NCBI RefSeq assembly: GCF_003572205.1
Contig: NZ_QXNY01000004.1
Location: 310,548 to 374,547 of the forward strand
Source: Algihabitans albus
GTDB taxonomy: Bacteria > Pseudomonadota > Alphaproteobacteria > Kiloniellales > DSM-21159
Length of the DNA: 64,000 nt
Reading direction: 5' to 3'
Positions within the stretch are counted from its first letter, which is position 1. Every line of letters begins with the position of its first letter. The notes beneath the pieces were generated by a model. The model had not been told where the DNA came from. It did no database searches and worked only from the letters and a program-made list of their open reading frames with translations. The translations under genes and the position numbers were made by a program. This document shows positions 28,938 to 37,874 of the stretch, in pieces.

Positions 28938-29333
28938 ATGACCCTGGAACTCCAGATCCTCGCGCTGGCCGGCTTGCTGTGGGCCGGGCAACTGCTTTGT
29001 CTTTCCGTAGCCGCGAACCTGAAACTCGATCCGCGCTGGCTCATGGGACCCCGGGACGAGCCGCGGCGCATCGACGGCGTGACCGGGCGGCTCCAGCGCG
29101 CCCTGAGCAACATGACCGAGAGCCTGCTGCTCTTCGCCGTCGCGGTAACGGTCCTGGAGCTCGGCAACAGATCCGGCGAGGCTCTTACGGAAGGCTGCGC
29201 CCTCGCCTACCTGATCGCACGGCTGGCCTATGTGCCCGCCTATGCCCTCGGACTCAGTCCCTGGCGCTCGGCAATCTGGTTCGTCGGCTTTCTGGCGACG
29301 CTCTTCATGCTGATCTTCGGCCTGTTCGGCTGA
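28938..29333 (+). CDS. MAPEG-family membrane protein
   Basis: A 131-residue membrane protein with four hydrophobic segments (about 5-25, 55-75, 82-100 and 110-130). The pattern LMGPRDEPRRIDGVTGRLQRAL, then ARLAYVPAYALGLSPWRS, is that of the MAPEG family of membrane-associated eicosanoid/glutathione metabolism proteins as found in bacteria. In bacteria their substrates are mostly unknown; glutathione conjugation is possible. ATG 28938 lies 5 bases after the gyrB stop, so read-through transcription is likely. Confidence 0.85.
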   Translation: MTLELQILALAGLLWAGQLLCLSVAANLKLDPRWLMGPRDEPRRIDGVTGRLQRALSNMTESLLLFAVAVTVLELGNRSGEALTEGCALAYLIARLAYVPAYALGLSPWRSAIWFVGFLATLFMLIFGLFG

Positions 29334-29386
29334 AACTGCCTCGGATTTAGGCGCCGGAGACTACCTGCTCGATCTGTCTGGTAGCG

Positions 29387-29887
29387 TCAGATCTCGCGTC
29401 CGAGGTCACGCAGGATGCCCTCGATGGCCGCCCAGCTTTCGCGGATCGCTGCATCGTTCTCCGAACTGCTATCTTCCAACATGTAGGCTCGAAGGCTCTT
29501 GTGGAAGGACCGCAGGTTTCGCTCAATGGCGACGCGGTTGCGCCGCAGTTCGTCTTCTTGAAATAGAAGGCGGACGATCAGATCGACCGTCATATGCGGG
29601 TCCTTGATCGACCCAACGATCCCGAAGGAGGCACTGACGAGGGCGAAGCGCTGCGTCGCCGTCTGCTGCAAGGCGTACAGCGCCTCCAAGTCGAGGGACT
29701 GCTGCTGCTGTTCCTTTTCCTGCGTCAGAGACGCGAGAAAAGCAGGGTCCGCACAGCCGTTAGCCTCTTTGACGCGCTCGTTGTAGTCGAACTCCAGACG
29801 CATCAGGTCCGTTTCAGCCTGCTTGACCGCGTCATAGGCGACATCGAGCTCCGCCTTGGCTTCCTCGATCAAGTGGTGGCGGCGCAT
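29387..29887 (-). CDS. Helical protein coupled to CheY-like regulator
   Basis: A 166-residue protein that I do not recognise. It is almost all helix, charged, and probably coiled-coil: AKAELDVAYDAVKQAETDL at residues about 9-27, a four-glutamine run near residue 65, then QQTATQRFALVSASFGIVG. No transmembrane segment or signal peptide. Its ATG shares bases with the TAA stop of the CheY-like gene (TAATG), so the two products are made together. By context it may be a target, phosphatase or scaffold of that response regulator; CheZ-like function was considered because of the QTATQ segment but the match is too poor to claim. Confidence 0.7.
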   Translation of the reverse strand: MRRHHLIEEAKAELDVAYDAVKQAETDLMRLEFDYNERVKEANGCADPAFLASLTQEKEQQQQSLDLEALYALQQTATQRFALVSASFGIVGSIKDPHMTVDLIVRLLFQEDELRRNRVAIERNLRSFHKSLRAYMLEDSSSENDAAIRESWAAIEGILRDLGREI

Positions 29888-30252
29888 TAGAGCAGCCCGA
29901 CCTGCGCGAACTTTGATTCGATGATGTCGGCATCGAAGGGTTTCATGATGTATTCGTTGGCGCCCGCCTCGATCCCCTTGGCGATGTGCGTCATGTCGTT
30001 CTCGGTCGTGCAGAACACGACCGCCGGTTCGCCTCCGCCAGGCAGCGCGCGCAGCGCCACTAGGAACTCGAGGCCGTTCATCACCGGCATGTTCCAGTCG
30101 AGCAGAACGGCGTCCGGGAACTGGGCTTTGCAGTAGTCGAGCGCCTGCTGGCCATCCGCGGCTTCTTCGACTTGAAAATCGAATCCCTCCAGGATCCGGC
30201 GGGCGACCATCCGCACCACCTTGGAGTCGTCGACAACCAGACAAGTCTTCAT
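29887..30252 (-). CDS. CheY-like single-domain response regulator
   Basis: A 121-residue receiver domain with no output domain. Phospho-acceptor Asp52 is in LLDWNMP, the acidic pair is Asp8-Asp9, Thr82 in FCTTEND is the switch residue, and Lys104 in MKPF completes the site. An excellent ribosome site, GGAGGGAC, precedes the ATG. It is followed by the helical protein gene in TAATG overlap. No chemotaxis cluster is visible, so it may take part in a phosphorelay or in motility control as an orphan. MNGLEFLVALR is typical of CheY relatives in alphaproteobacteria. Confidence 0.92.
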   Translation of the reverse strand: MKTCLVVDDSKVVRMVARRILEGFDFQVEEAADGQQALDYCKAQFPDAVLLDWNMPVMNGLEFLVALRALPGGGEPAVVFCTTENDMTHIAKGIEAGANEYIMKPFDADIIESKFAQVGLL

Positions 30253-30535
30253 TCGGTCCCTCCATCACACGATGAGAAAGTCTATTACTAAGTCGGTTAA
30301 GGATCTCATAGCAGCGCCGGCCTGACAGCTATTTCGACTGTTGCTGGTGCAGCTCGTCTTCTTATGGCGCAGCTTCTGTCTAATCCGGGTTGTCTGGCGG
30401 CGAAGGCGATCACGCTCCAGTCGACAAGGGTCAGCCTGGGAATCGCTGATCGTGTGCCCCACGGGTGACTGGACTGATCGCGAGGCGCCCGCGGTGTGCA
30501 CTTTCCGATTGACTTAACCGAGATATCTTGCGAAT

Positions 30536-30549
30536 TCTCATATTCGAGA
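30536..30549 (+). promoter_or_regulatory. Dyad in AT-rich region before the cupin regulator gene
   Basis: TCTC (30536-30539), six bases, then GAGA (30546-30549) form a short dyad within an AT-rich stretch (30505-30575) that stands out from the GC-rich surroundings. TTGACT at 30509-30514 could be a -35, but no good -10 is at the right distance. An autoregulatory operator is conceivable. Confidence 0.25.
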
Positions 30550-30576
30550 TTTTCTCTCATTTTCGGAATATCCCTG

Positions 30577-31131
30577 TTGACCACCACACTGACCACGAGG
30601 TTGGCCGATCGTCTCAGACGTCTCCGTCAAGATCGCGGCTGGTCTCTCGATCGCCTCGCGGAGCAAAGCGGAGTCAGCCGCGCAACGCTCTCTCGCCTCG
30701 AAAACGCCGAGGTCAGTCCAACGGCAGACATTCTGGGCAAGCTCTGTACGACCTATCGACTTACGCCGTCACGGCTGCTGTCGATGGTCGAGGAAAGCTT
30801 CAGTCCGGTCGTCCGGAGGGATAAGCAGATGGCTTGGTGTGACGAGAAGACCGGGTTCGTGCGGCGCGCAGTCTCTCCGCCAGGCAGCGGACTGGCGGCG
30901 GAAGTCCTCGAGTGCGAACTGAAAGCCGACACCTGTCTTGCCTACGATCTACCACCCGTTCCGGGGCTGGAGCATCATCTCGTTCTGCTGGAGGGCGATC
31001 TGGAGGTCTCGGTCGAAGGGCAGCGCCACAATCTGACTGCTGGAGACTGCCTTAGGTATCAGCTCTTCGGATCGACGGAGTTTCGTACAGGCAAACAAAC
31101 GTTCGCCAGGTACATCCTGGTCCTGATTTGA
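30577..31131 (+). CDS. Helix-turn-helix (XRE) regulator with cupin domain
   Basis: A 184-residue transcription factor. The XRE helix-turn-helix is at about residues 7-62 (LADRLRRLRQDRGWSLDRLA, then GVSRATLSRLENAE); a cupin fold at about 105-180 (VPGLEHHLVLLEGDLEV, LTAGDCLRY) probably senses a small ligand. The frame is open to an ATG at 30496, but that leader is AT-rich, promoter-like, and codes for an odd peptide; the TTG at 30577 with GGA 10 bases before it gives a normal start. A GNAT gene follows after 7 bases. MarR/PuuR-like regulation of amine or amino-acid metabolism is a guess by family. Confidence 0.82.
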   Translation: MTTTLTTRLADRLRRLRQDRGWSLDRLAEQSGVSRATLSRLENAEVSPTADILGKLCTTYRLTPSRLLSMVEESFSPVVRRDKQMAWCDEKTGFVRRAVSPPGSGLAAEVLECELKADTCLAYDLPPVPGLEHHLVLLEGDLEVSVEGQRHNLTAGDCLRYQLFGSTEFRTGKQTFARYILVLI

Positions 31132-31138
31132 CGGCGGC

Positions 31139-31666
31139 ATGATGGAAATCGAAATCAAACGACTCGATGCCGAGGCGCTGGTCGCAAATCTCGACGACCT
31201 GGCGGAAATTCTCCAGGCATCGGTCGCTGCCGGTGCCAGCGTCAACTTCGTTCTTCCCTACTCTCTCGACGACAGCCGGACCTTCTGGCGCGAGAGAGTC
31301 TTGCCGTCAGTGAAACGTGGAACGCGCACTCTTTTGGTCGCGCGGCTCGGCGACAAGGTTGCCGGCACAGTTCAATTGGATCTCGAGATGCCGCCGAACC
31401 AGGCGCACCGCTGCGAGGTGTCGAAACTGCTCGTACATCCGGATTTCCGGAACCGCGGGATCGCGAAACGGCTCATGGTCGCTCTCGAGTCCGAGGCGCG
31501 GCGTCTCGGCAAGGCCTTGGTCACCCTGGATACCAGAACGGGCGACAATGCGGAGCCGCTTTATCGGGGCTTGGGATATCTGACCGCAGGGGTCATCCCC
31601 GGCTTTGCCCGCGCGCCGGAAGAAGAGCGCTACGACGCCACGACCTATATGTACAAATCCCTCTAA
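31139..31666 (+). CDS. GNAT-family N-acetyltransferase
   Basis: A 175-residue acetyltransferase. Motif A is CEVSKLLVHPDFRNRGIAKRL (residues about 92-112; the acetyl-CoA loop is RNRGIA), followed by DTRTGDNAEPLYRGLGY. This phrase is common in acetyltransferases acting on small molecules or antibiotics. Two ATG codons start it; either could be used. It lies 7 bases behind the cupin regulator gene, so the regulator probably controls it and its substrate may be the cupin ligand. That link is inference. Confidence 0.88.
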   Translation: MMEIEIKRLDAEALVANLDDLAEILQASVAAGASVNFVLPYSLDDSRTFWRERVLPSVKRGTRTLLVARLGDKVAGTVQLDLEMPPNQAHRCEVSKLLVHPDFRNRGIAKRLMVALESEARRLGKALVTLDTRTGDNAEPLYRGLGYLTAGVIPGFARAPEEERYDATTYMYKSL

Positions 31667-31761
31667 GACACCGAGAATTTTTGGTTTCTTCTGCCACTCT
31701 CGGCACCTCCGGACATCGCAGCATCGACGCGACGGATCGCGCGAACAGCCTCGAAACGGTT

Positions 31762-32502
31762 CTAGCCGGCCGCCTTGACCGCCGCCACTTCGGCCTCGAT
31801 CTGCTTGGCCAAACCATCCTCCAGACCCAGACGACCTGACAGCATCTGCAGATAGCCGCGCTCGGCCGGGCTGTCGACCTCGATCGCCAGCACCGAGGCC
31901 GCATAGACCTCGGCAGCGACTTCCGGGCGGTCGACGCCCCGAACCAGCGCCTCGAGATCCAGCGGCTTGCCCAGTTCGTCGAACAGGAAGGCGCGCTCCT
32001 CCGCATCCAAACCGGCGTCGCCCAGGCGCTCGAAAATGCGGCGCTGCTCGTCCGAATCGATCTGTCCATCGGCCTTTGCGGCGGAAATCATCGCCCGCAG
32101 CAGCAACAGCGAAAGATCGTTCTGTTGCGGATCCGGCGCCGGCAACTTCGGCACCGGCTGAGCCATGGTTCCGCTTCGGGTGTAGGCGGTCGGCGGCAGA
32201 TAGCCGCTGTCGGCCGGCGGCGGGGTCAACGCATCCTCGGCGTTTGCCTGTTGCGGGCGGCCGGAGGCATCCCGGTTGTTGTAGTGCTTCCAGGCGGCAT
32301 AGGCGACGCCACCGACCACAGCCAGGCCGCCCATCTGCACCGCACGCTTGCCGAGCTTCTTGCCACCCTTGCCGGTCAGTACGTTGCCGAGCACCGTGCC
32401 GGCCAGACCGCCCGCCAAGCTGCCTCCGAAGGCGCCTTTCGCGGCCGCCTTGCCCTCCTGGCCGCCCAGCAGACTGCCGAGCACCTTGTTTGCGTCGAAC
32501 AT
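31762..32502 (-). CDS. DUF533/TerB-like membrane-associated protein
   Basis: A 246-residue protein of the YebE (DUF533) type. The N-terminus MFDANKVLGSLLGG leads into a glycine-rich hydrophobic stretch (about 22-70, AFGGSLAGGLAGTVLGNVL, VQMGGLAVVGGVAYAAW) that may insert in the membrane. A Pro-rich linker follows, then a TerB-like helical domain from about 128 with SAAKADGQIDSDEQRRI, an acidic loop suited to metal binding. The function of the family is unknown; envelope stress is suspected for YebE. GGGATAACGGG precedes the ATG. It lies 83 bases downstream of msrA on the same strand. Confidence 0.85.
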   Translation of the reverse strand: MFDANKVLGSLLGGQEGKAAAKGAFGGSLAGGLAGTVLGNVLTGKGGKKLGKRAVQMGGLAVVGGVAYAAWKHYNNRDASGRPQQANAEDALTPPPADSGYLPPTAYTRSGTMAQPVPKLPAPDPQQNDLSLLLLRAMISAAKADGQIDSDEQRRIFERLGDAGLDAEERAFLFDELGKPLDLEALVRGVDRPEVAAEVYAASVLAIEVDSPAERGYLQMLSGRLGLEDGLAKQIEAEVAAVKAAG

Positions 32503-32585
32503 CCCGTTATCCCTTTGAACCCTATGGCCAAGCCGATATCGCGACCGCGCGACAACGACGCTTGCGGCCGGTCTTCGAACGCGCT

Positions 32586-33044
32586 CTAGCCGTGCTGCGC
32601 CAGGCCCCGCTTTTCGAAGTAGCGCTGATGATAATCTTCGGCCGGCCAGAAGGGCCCGCCCGGCGTGATTTCCGTCGCCACATCTCGGCCACGCTCGATC
32701 AAGGCCTGCTTTTTCGCGCGCGCGATCTCGGCCTGGTCATCGTTCAAGGGAAAGAGTCCCGAACGATACTGAGTGCCGATATCCGGACCCTGGCGGTTGA
32801 TCTGGGTCGGGTCGTGCAGCTCGAAGAAGATGTCGACCAGCTCTCCGTAGCCGATCTTCGCCGGATCGTAGGTCACTTCGACCGCCTCGGCGTGACCGGT
32901 CTGTCCGCCGCAGACCTGCTCGTAGCTGGGGCTTTCGGTGATACCGCCAGTATAGCCGCTGATCGCCTCCGTGACGCCTGGCAGGCGGCGAAAGGCCGCC
33001 TCGATTCCCCAGAAACAGCCGGCCGCGAAGATCGCTTTTTCCAT
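32586..33044 (-). CDS. msrA: Peptide-methionine (S)-S-oxide reductase
   Basis: Repairs S-methionine sulfoxide in proteins. The 152-residue product starts MEKAIFAAGCFWG with catalytic Cys10 in the invariant GCFWG. YTGG and the HDPTQINRQGPDIGTQYRS segment complete the active site. The C-terminal part lacks the extra resolving cysteines of long MsrA forms; a second cysteine is in VCGGQTGHAEAVEV. The frame is open far upstream (to 33902), but that is antisense to the pfl gene; 33044 is the family start. Divergent from pflB, sharing a 204-base region with the FNR-like palindrome. Confidence 0.96.
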   Translation of the reverse strand: MEKAIFAAGCFWGIEAAFRRLPGVTEAISGYTGGITESPSYEQVCGGQTGHAEAVEVTYDPAKIGYGELVDIFFELHDPTQINRQGPDIGTQYRSGLFPLNDDQAEIARAKKQALIERGRDVATEITPGGPFWPAEDYHQRYFEKRGLAQHG

Positions 33045-33126
33045 CGTCGACGCCTTTCCTATCGCAGAAAACTTTCCTCCCACATTTAGGAACCGCGGGC
33101 CCTCCGCTCCAGTCCCCCAGTCGGAC

Positions 33127-33140
33127 TTGAGGCACCTCAA
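33127..33140 (+). promoter_or_regulatory. FNR/FixK-like palindrome upstream of pflB
   Basis: TTGAGG-CA-CCTCAA is a perfect palindrome that keeps the TTGA-N6-TCAA core of the CRP/FNR regulator family (FNR consensus TTGAT-N4-ATCAA). It lies between the divergent msrA and pflB genes, 109 bases before the pflB ATG. The base next to each core is G/C instead of T/A. A clear -10 at the ideal distance is not visible, so regulation is inferred from the motif and from what is known of pfl genes. Confidence 0.55.
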
Positions 33141-33248
33141 TGCGAGAAAACCGGTATCCCTGCAACCTCCAAGGATCATGCTCGCGGCAGGCCATAGCAA
33201 CGGATGCCGCGACCGCGGAAAGCGGTGAGCAGCAAAGGAGCGAACCGT

Positions 33249-35564
33249 ATGTATGATGTTCCGATGCAGCCCGGCGGCCTTGCCGAGGCGGATCGCAGGA
33301 ACCAGATCGCGGCAGGTTTGGCGGACAGCCCGAAGGCGGGCCCCTGGGCGGGTTTCCAGCCGGGCCGATGGCAGCGCCAGATCGATTTGCGCGATTTCAT
33401 CCAGTGCAACCTGCGGCCATACGACGGTGAAATCGATTTCCTCGCCGGACCCACCGCACGCACGGAGGCGCTCTGGGAACGAGTGGCCGACCTTCTCGCC
33501 GCCGAGCGCGAAGCCGGCGTCCTCGCCGTATCCGCCGATATCGGGTCGTCGATCCTGGCCCATGCACCGGGCTATATCGACCGTGACGCGGAGTTGGTCG
33601 TCGGCCTGCAAACCGATGCTCCGTTGAAGCGCGCAATCCTTCCGGCCGGCGGCCTGCGCCTCGTCGAGAAAGCGCTCGAGGCCTATGGTTTCGAGTTGGA
33701 CCCGGCAATCCGCGAGGTCTTCCAGCGCTATCGCAAGGACCACAACACGGCGGTCTTCGACGCCTATACCGACGAGATCCTCGCCTGTCGGAGCAATGGT
33801 ATCATCACCGGTCTGCCGGACGCCTACGGTCGCGGCCGTATCATCGGCGACTACCGGCGGGTACCGCTCTACGGCGTCGCCCGCCTGATCGAGGAGAAGC
33901 ATCGCGAGAAGGCCGCACTGGCACAGGCCGGCGCATCCGAAGAAACCCTACGCCTGCGCGAGGAGTTGGCCGAGCAGACCCGCGCTCTGGAAGAACTGGT
34001 CGAGATGGCGCAGCGCTACGGCTACGATATCTCGCGGCCGGCGACCAGCGCCCGCGAAGCGGTCCAATGGCTCTACTTCGCCTATCTTGCCGCGGTGAAG
34101 GAACAGAACGGCGCCGCCATGTCGTTCGGCCGCGTCTCCAGTTTCCTGGACGTCTACTTCGAGCGCGATCTGGCCGCCGGCCTGATCGACGAAGCGCAAG
34201 CCCAGGAGTTGATCGACGATTTGACGATCAAGCTGCGGCTGGTCCGCTTCCTGCGTCCGCCGGAGTACAACGCGCTTTTCGCCGGCGACCCGACCTGGGT
34301 CACCGAGTGCCTCGGTGGACTGAGCGAGGACGGCCGGCCGTTGGTCACGAAGACCACCTGTCGCTTCCTGCAGAGCCTGCACAATCTCGGCCCCGCGCCG
34401 GAGCCGAACCTAACAGTCCTCTGGTCGCCGGACCTGCCGGAGCCCTTCAAACGCTTCTGCGTCGCGACTTCGATCGCGACCTCTTCGATCCAGTACGAGA
34501 ACGACGAGACGATGCGGGCCGCCTGGGGCGATGACTATGGCATCGCCTGTTGCGTCTCGGCCATGCGGCTCGGGCAGCAGATGCAGTTCTTCGGCGCCCG
34601 CGCCAATCTGGCCAAGGCCCTGCTCTATGCTCTCAACGGCGGACGCGACGAGGTGACCGGAGAGCAAGTCGGCCCAGCCGGCAGCGTCTATCCGGGTGCC
34701 GTTCTGGACTACGCGGAGGTCAGGACCCGACTTGAAGCGATGCTGGGCTGGCTCGCCCGGGTCTATGCCGAAGCGATGAACACCATCCACATGATGCACG
34801 ACCGCTACGCCTACGAGCGGCTGGAGATGGCGCTGCACGACCGCGACGTCTTCCGCACCATGGCCTATGGGATCGCCGGGCTCTCGGTGGTGGCCGACAG
34901 TCTCTCGGCGATTAAGCATGCAACCGTGCGGCCCAAGCGCGACCCGCAGAGCGGTCTGATCGTCGACTTCGAGATCGAGGGCGACTACCCCGCGTTCGGC
35001 AACAACGACGACAGGGTGGACGAGCTCGCCGTCGAGATGCTGCGGAACTTCATGGGCCTTCTGCGCCAACAGCCGACCTACCGCAATGCCGAGCCCACCT
35101 GCTCGGTTCTGACCATCACGTCCAACGTGGTCTACGGCACCGCCACCGGCAACACGCCGGACGGCCGCAAGAAGGGCGCACCTTTTGCCCCCGGGGCCAA
35201 CCCCATGCACGGCCGCGACAGGAAGGGCGCCCTGGCCGCCGCCGCCTCGGTCGCCAAGCTGCCCTATGACGATGCGCAGGACGGAATCAGCTACACCTTC
35301 TCGGTCGCCCCCGGTGCGCTCGGCAAGTCTCCCGGGGAGCGCGAGGAAAACCTGATCGCGCTGATCGACGACTACGTCGAGCGCGGCGGCCACCATATCA
35401 ATGTCAATGTCCTCAACCGCGAGACCCTGCTGGAAGCTATGGAGCATCCGGAGAAGTACCCGCAGCTAACCATTCGGGTCTCCGGCTACGCCGTCAATTT
35501 CATCAAGCTGACCCGCGCGCAGCAGGACGACGTGATCAACCGCACCTTCCACGGCGGTCTCTAG
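33249..35564 (+). CDS. pflB: Pyruvate formate-lyase (formate C-acetyltransferase)
   Basis: A glycyl-radical enzyme that splits pyruvate with CoA into acetyl-CoA and formate without oxygen. The 771 residues carry the PflB-specific Cys434-Cys435 pair in [11 protein letters not shown] and the radical Gly746 in [17 protein letters not shown], ending NRTFHGGL, as in E. coli Pfl[13 protein letters not shown] and [10 protein letters not shown] are also typical. The frame is open 15 codons upstream; the ATG at 33249 with AAAGGAG before it is better. No pflA activase or FocA formate channel is adjacent. The diol dehydratase branch is excluded by the double cysteine. An FNR-like palindrome lies upstream. 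Confidence 0.95.
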   Translation: MYDVPMQPGGLAEADRRNQIAAGLADSPKAGPWAGFQPGRWQRQIDLRDFIQCNLRPYDGEIDFLAGPTARTEALWERVADLLAAEREAGVLAVSADIGSSILAHAPGYIDRDAELVVGLQTDAPLKRAILPAGGLRLVEKALEAYGFELDPAIREVFQRYRKDHNTAVFDAYTDEILACRSNGIITGLPDAYGRGRIIGDYRRVPLYGVARLIEEKHREKAALAQAGASEETLRLREELAEQTRALEELVEMAQRYGYDISRPATSAREAVQWLYFAYLAAVKEQNGAAMSFGRVSSFLDVYFERDLAAGLIDEAQAQELIDDLTIKLRLVRFLRPPEYNALFAGDPTWVTECLGGLSEDGRPLVTKTTCRFLQSLHNLGPAPEPNLTVLWSPDLPEPFKRFCVATSIATSSIQYENDETMRAAWGDDYGIACCVSAMRLGQQMQFFGARANLAKALLYALNGGRDEVTGEQVGPAGSVYPGAVLDYAEVRTRLEAMLGWLARVYAEAMNTIHMMHDRYAYERLEMALHDRDVFRTMAYGIAGLSVVADSLSAIKHATVRPKRDPQSGLIVDFEIEGDYPAFGNNDDRVDELAVEMLRNFMGLLRQQPTYRNAEPTCSVLTITSNVVYGTATGNTPDGRKKGAPFAPGANPMHGRDRKGALAAAASVAKLPYDDAQDGISYTFSVAPGALGKSPGEREENLIALIDDYVERGGHHINVNVLNRETLLEAMEHPEKYPQLTIRVSGYAVNFIKLTRAQQDDVINRTFHGGL

Positions 35565-35804
35565 AAGAAGCCGGCAAGATCGGCCGTTCGGCCAGCGAGA
35601 CGTTCGTTCGGCCTTCTTCGGCGCCTCGGCGGCAGTCAGCCGGCGTCCGGATCCAGCGCTTGATCGAATCCGCTTCGTCTCGACCGACCACGCCCCACTT
35701 CCGGCGCAATCCGGCAGGAAGGTCTGCGCTCACTTGCCGGCGACTCCAGCCATCGGATAGACCGGGCAGACCTTAGGCGTTGCGGTTCGAAAGACAGACT
35801 CAGC

Positions 35805-37859
35805 ATGGCGCGTGGCAAAAAGACAGCGAAAGCCGGCGGAAAGCGTACGCGTACGCCCAGCAAGTCCAAACGATCTTCCGCGAAGAAGACGGCTGGCCGC
35901 TCGCCGCTGAGACGCGTCCTGATTTGGGGCACGACCCTCTCCCTCTGGGCGGTTCTCGCGCTCGGCGGACTCGTTGCCTGGTATGCTTGGGATCTTCCCA
36001 GCGTGTCCAAGATCGCCGAGATGACGCGGCAACCGACGGTTCGTCTGCTGGCCGCCGATGGCAGCGAGATTGGGCGTTTCGGCGATCTCTACGGAGATGC
36101 CTTGTCCGTTTCGGACCTGCCGCCGCACCTACCCCAGGCCGTACTCGCGATCGAAGATCGGCGCTTCTACAGTCACCCCGGGCTGGATCTCATCGGCCTG
36201 GCACGTGCCATCCTGGTCAACATCCGGCGAGGCGCCGTGGTGCAGGGCGGCTCGACGATCAGCCAGCAGCTTGCCAAGAACCTTTTTCTCACGCCAGACC
36301 GCACCATCGAACGCAAGGTGCAGGAGTTGCTGCTCGCCTTCTGGCTGGAGCGCAAGCTCAGCAAGGATCAGATCCTCTCGCTCTATCTCAACCGCGTCTA
36401 CCTCGGCGCCGGAGCCTATGGCGTCGACGCAGCCGCCCAGCGCTTCTTCGGCAAGCCGGCGACCGAGGTCAACCTCTACGAAGCCGCGATCATCGCCGGT
36501 TTGCTGAAGGCACCCAGCCGCTACAACCCGGCGAACGACGCGGAACTGGCCGATCGGCGCGCCAAGACCGTGCTGGCGGCCATGGTCGCGGCGGATTTCA
36601 TCACGGTGGAGGAGGCCGACGAGGCTCACGACGCGAAGAGCCGCGGGCGGCCACCGGTCCGGCGCGCCCGCTACTTCGCAGATTGGGCCCTGGACCGCGC
36701 GGAAGGCTGGCTCGGCCGGCTCGACCGCGACATCGTCGTACGTACGACTCTCGATCCGGATGTACAGGATGTGACCGAAGCCGCGTTGGAACGTCTGCTG
36801 GAAGCGGAAGGATCGACCGCGAAGATCGGGCAGGGTGCGGTTGCGGTGATGAGCCCGGACGGTGCCGTACGTGCACTCGTCGGCGGGCGCAGCCATGCTG
36901 ACAGTCCCTTCAACCGCGCCACTCAGGCGCGCCGCCAACCTGGCTCGGCCTTCAAGCCCTTCGTCTATCTGGCGGCGGTCGAGGCGGGTCGTGGTGCGCT
37001 GACCACCGTGTTCGACGGACCGCTCACGGTGGAGACACGACAAGGTCCGTGGCAACCGCAAAACTATGACCGGCAATACCGCGGCGAAGTGACCCTTCGC
37101 GAGGCTTTCTCCAAATCTCTGAATACGGCGGCGGCACGCCTGACGCTGGAGGTGGGTCCGGAACGCGTGGCCGAAACCGCGCATCGTCTCGGCATTGCCG
37201 GCGACCTGCTGGCGACGCCATCGTTGTCACTGGGAACCTCGGAAGTGACACTGCTGGAGCTGACCGGCGCTTATGCCGTGTTCGCCAACGGCGGCCAAGC
37301 CGTATGGCCGCATGCCGTGCTCGAGGTCACAACACCCGAAGGCCAGGTGCTCTACCGACGAGACGTCGGCGCGGCGGCACGGATCGTGGCCCCGTCGGAT
37401 CTGACGGAAATGACCGCCATGCTGCGGAGCGTCATGTTGGAGGGCACCGGCCGTGGCGCCGATCCCGGCCGGCCGGCCGGCGGCAAGAGCGGGACCAGCC
37501 AATCGTTCCGCGATGCCTGGTTCGTCGGCTATACTGCGGAGCTGGTTGTCGGTGTCTGGCTCGGCAACGACGACGGTGCCGCGATGCAGCACGTGACCGG
37601 TGGCGGTGCTCCGGCGCGCCTCTGGCGAGCCGTGGTGACGGAGGCCTTGCAGGGGGAGCCGGTACGCCCGCTGCCGGGAACCGGTGTCATTGCCGCGGCA
37701 CCCTCAGCAGCACCCGCAGCGCCACAACCGAGCCGCAGTCCCGGCGTTCTGGAGAACCTTCTGGAACGCCTGACCGGGCAGGCGTCGGGTGAACGCAGCC
37801 TGGGCGGCGGGAGCGAGGGGGCGCTGGAGCGGCTTCCCCCGCCCGGCGGCGACAGCTAA
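35805..37859 (+). CDS. mrcA: Penicillin-binding protein 1A
   Basis: A bifunctional peptidoglycan synthase of 684 residues. A very basic cytoplasmic tail (1-37, Lys/Arg rich) is followed by one membrane anchor (38-60). The glycosyltransferase domain has Glu117 in IEDRRFYSHPG and GGSTISQQLAKNLFL. The transpeptidase has SxxK with Ser381 (PGSAFK), SLN in SKSLNTAA, and KSGT in GGKSGTSQ. The C-terminal tail is low-complexity Pro/Ala/Gly. It is somewhat shorter than E. coli PBP1A (850), lacking the OB-like insert, as common in alphaproteobacterial 1A/1C-like paralogues. It follows pflB after 240 bases and ends 15 bases from a convergent gene. Confidence 0.92.
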   Translation: MARGKKTAKAGGKRTRTPSKSKRSSAKKTAGRSPLRRVLIWGTTLSLWAVLALGGLVAWYAWDLPSVSKIAEMTRQPTVRLLAADGSEIGRFGDLYGDALSVSDLPPHLPQAVLAIEDRRFYSHPGLDLIGLARAILVNIRRGAVVQGGSTISQQLAKNLFLTPDRTIERKVQELLLAFWLERKLSKDQILSLYLNRVYLGAGAYGVDAAAQRFFGKPATEVNLYEAAIIAGLLKAPSRYNPANDAELADRRAKTVLAAMVAADFITVEEADEAHDAKSRGRPPVRRARYFADWALDRAEGWLGRLDRDIVVRTTLDPDVQDVTEAALERLLEAEGSTAKIGQGAVAVMSPDGAVRALVGGRSHADSPFNRATQARRQPGSAFKPFVYLAAVEAGRGALTTVFDGPLTVETRQGPWQPQNYDRQYRGEVTLREAFSKSLNTAAARLTLEVGPERVAETAHRLGIAGDLLATPSLSLGTSEVTLLELTGAYAVFANGGQAVWPHAVLEVTTPEGQVLYRRDVGAAARIVAPSDLTEMTAMLRSVMLEGTGRGADPGRPAGGKSGTSQSFRDAWFVGYTAELVVGVWLGNDDGAAMQHVTGGGAPARLWRAVVTEALQGEPVRPLPGTGVIAAAPSAAPAAPQPSRSPGVLENLLERLTGQASGERSLGGGSEGALERLPPPGGDS

Positions 37860-37874
37860 AGCGGGTCGAAGAGG

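Noticed and set aside
29594-29887. CheZ-type phosphatase identity for the helical partner protein
   Set aside because: Only a loose QTATQ resemblance; the acidic residue and spacing of the CheZ motif are missing.
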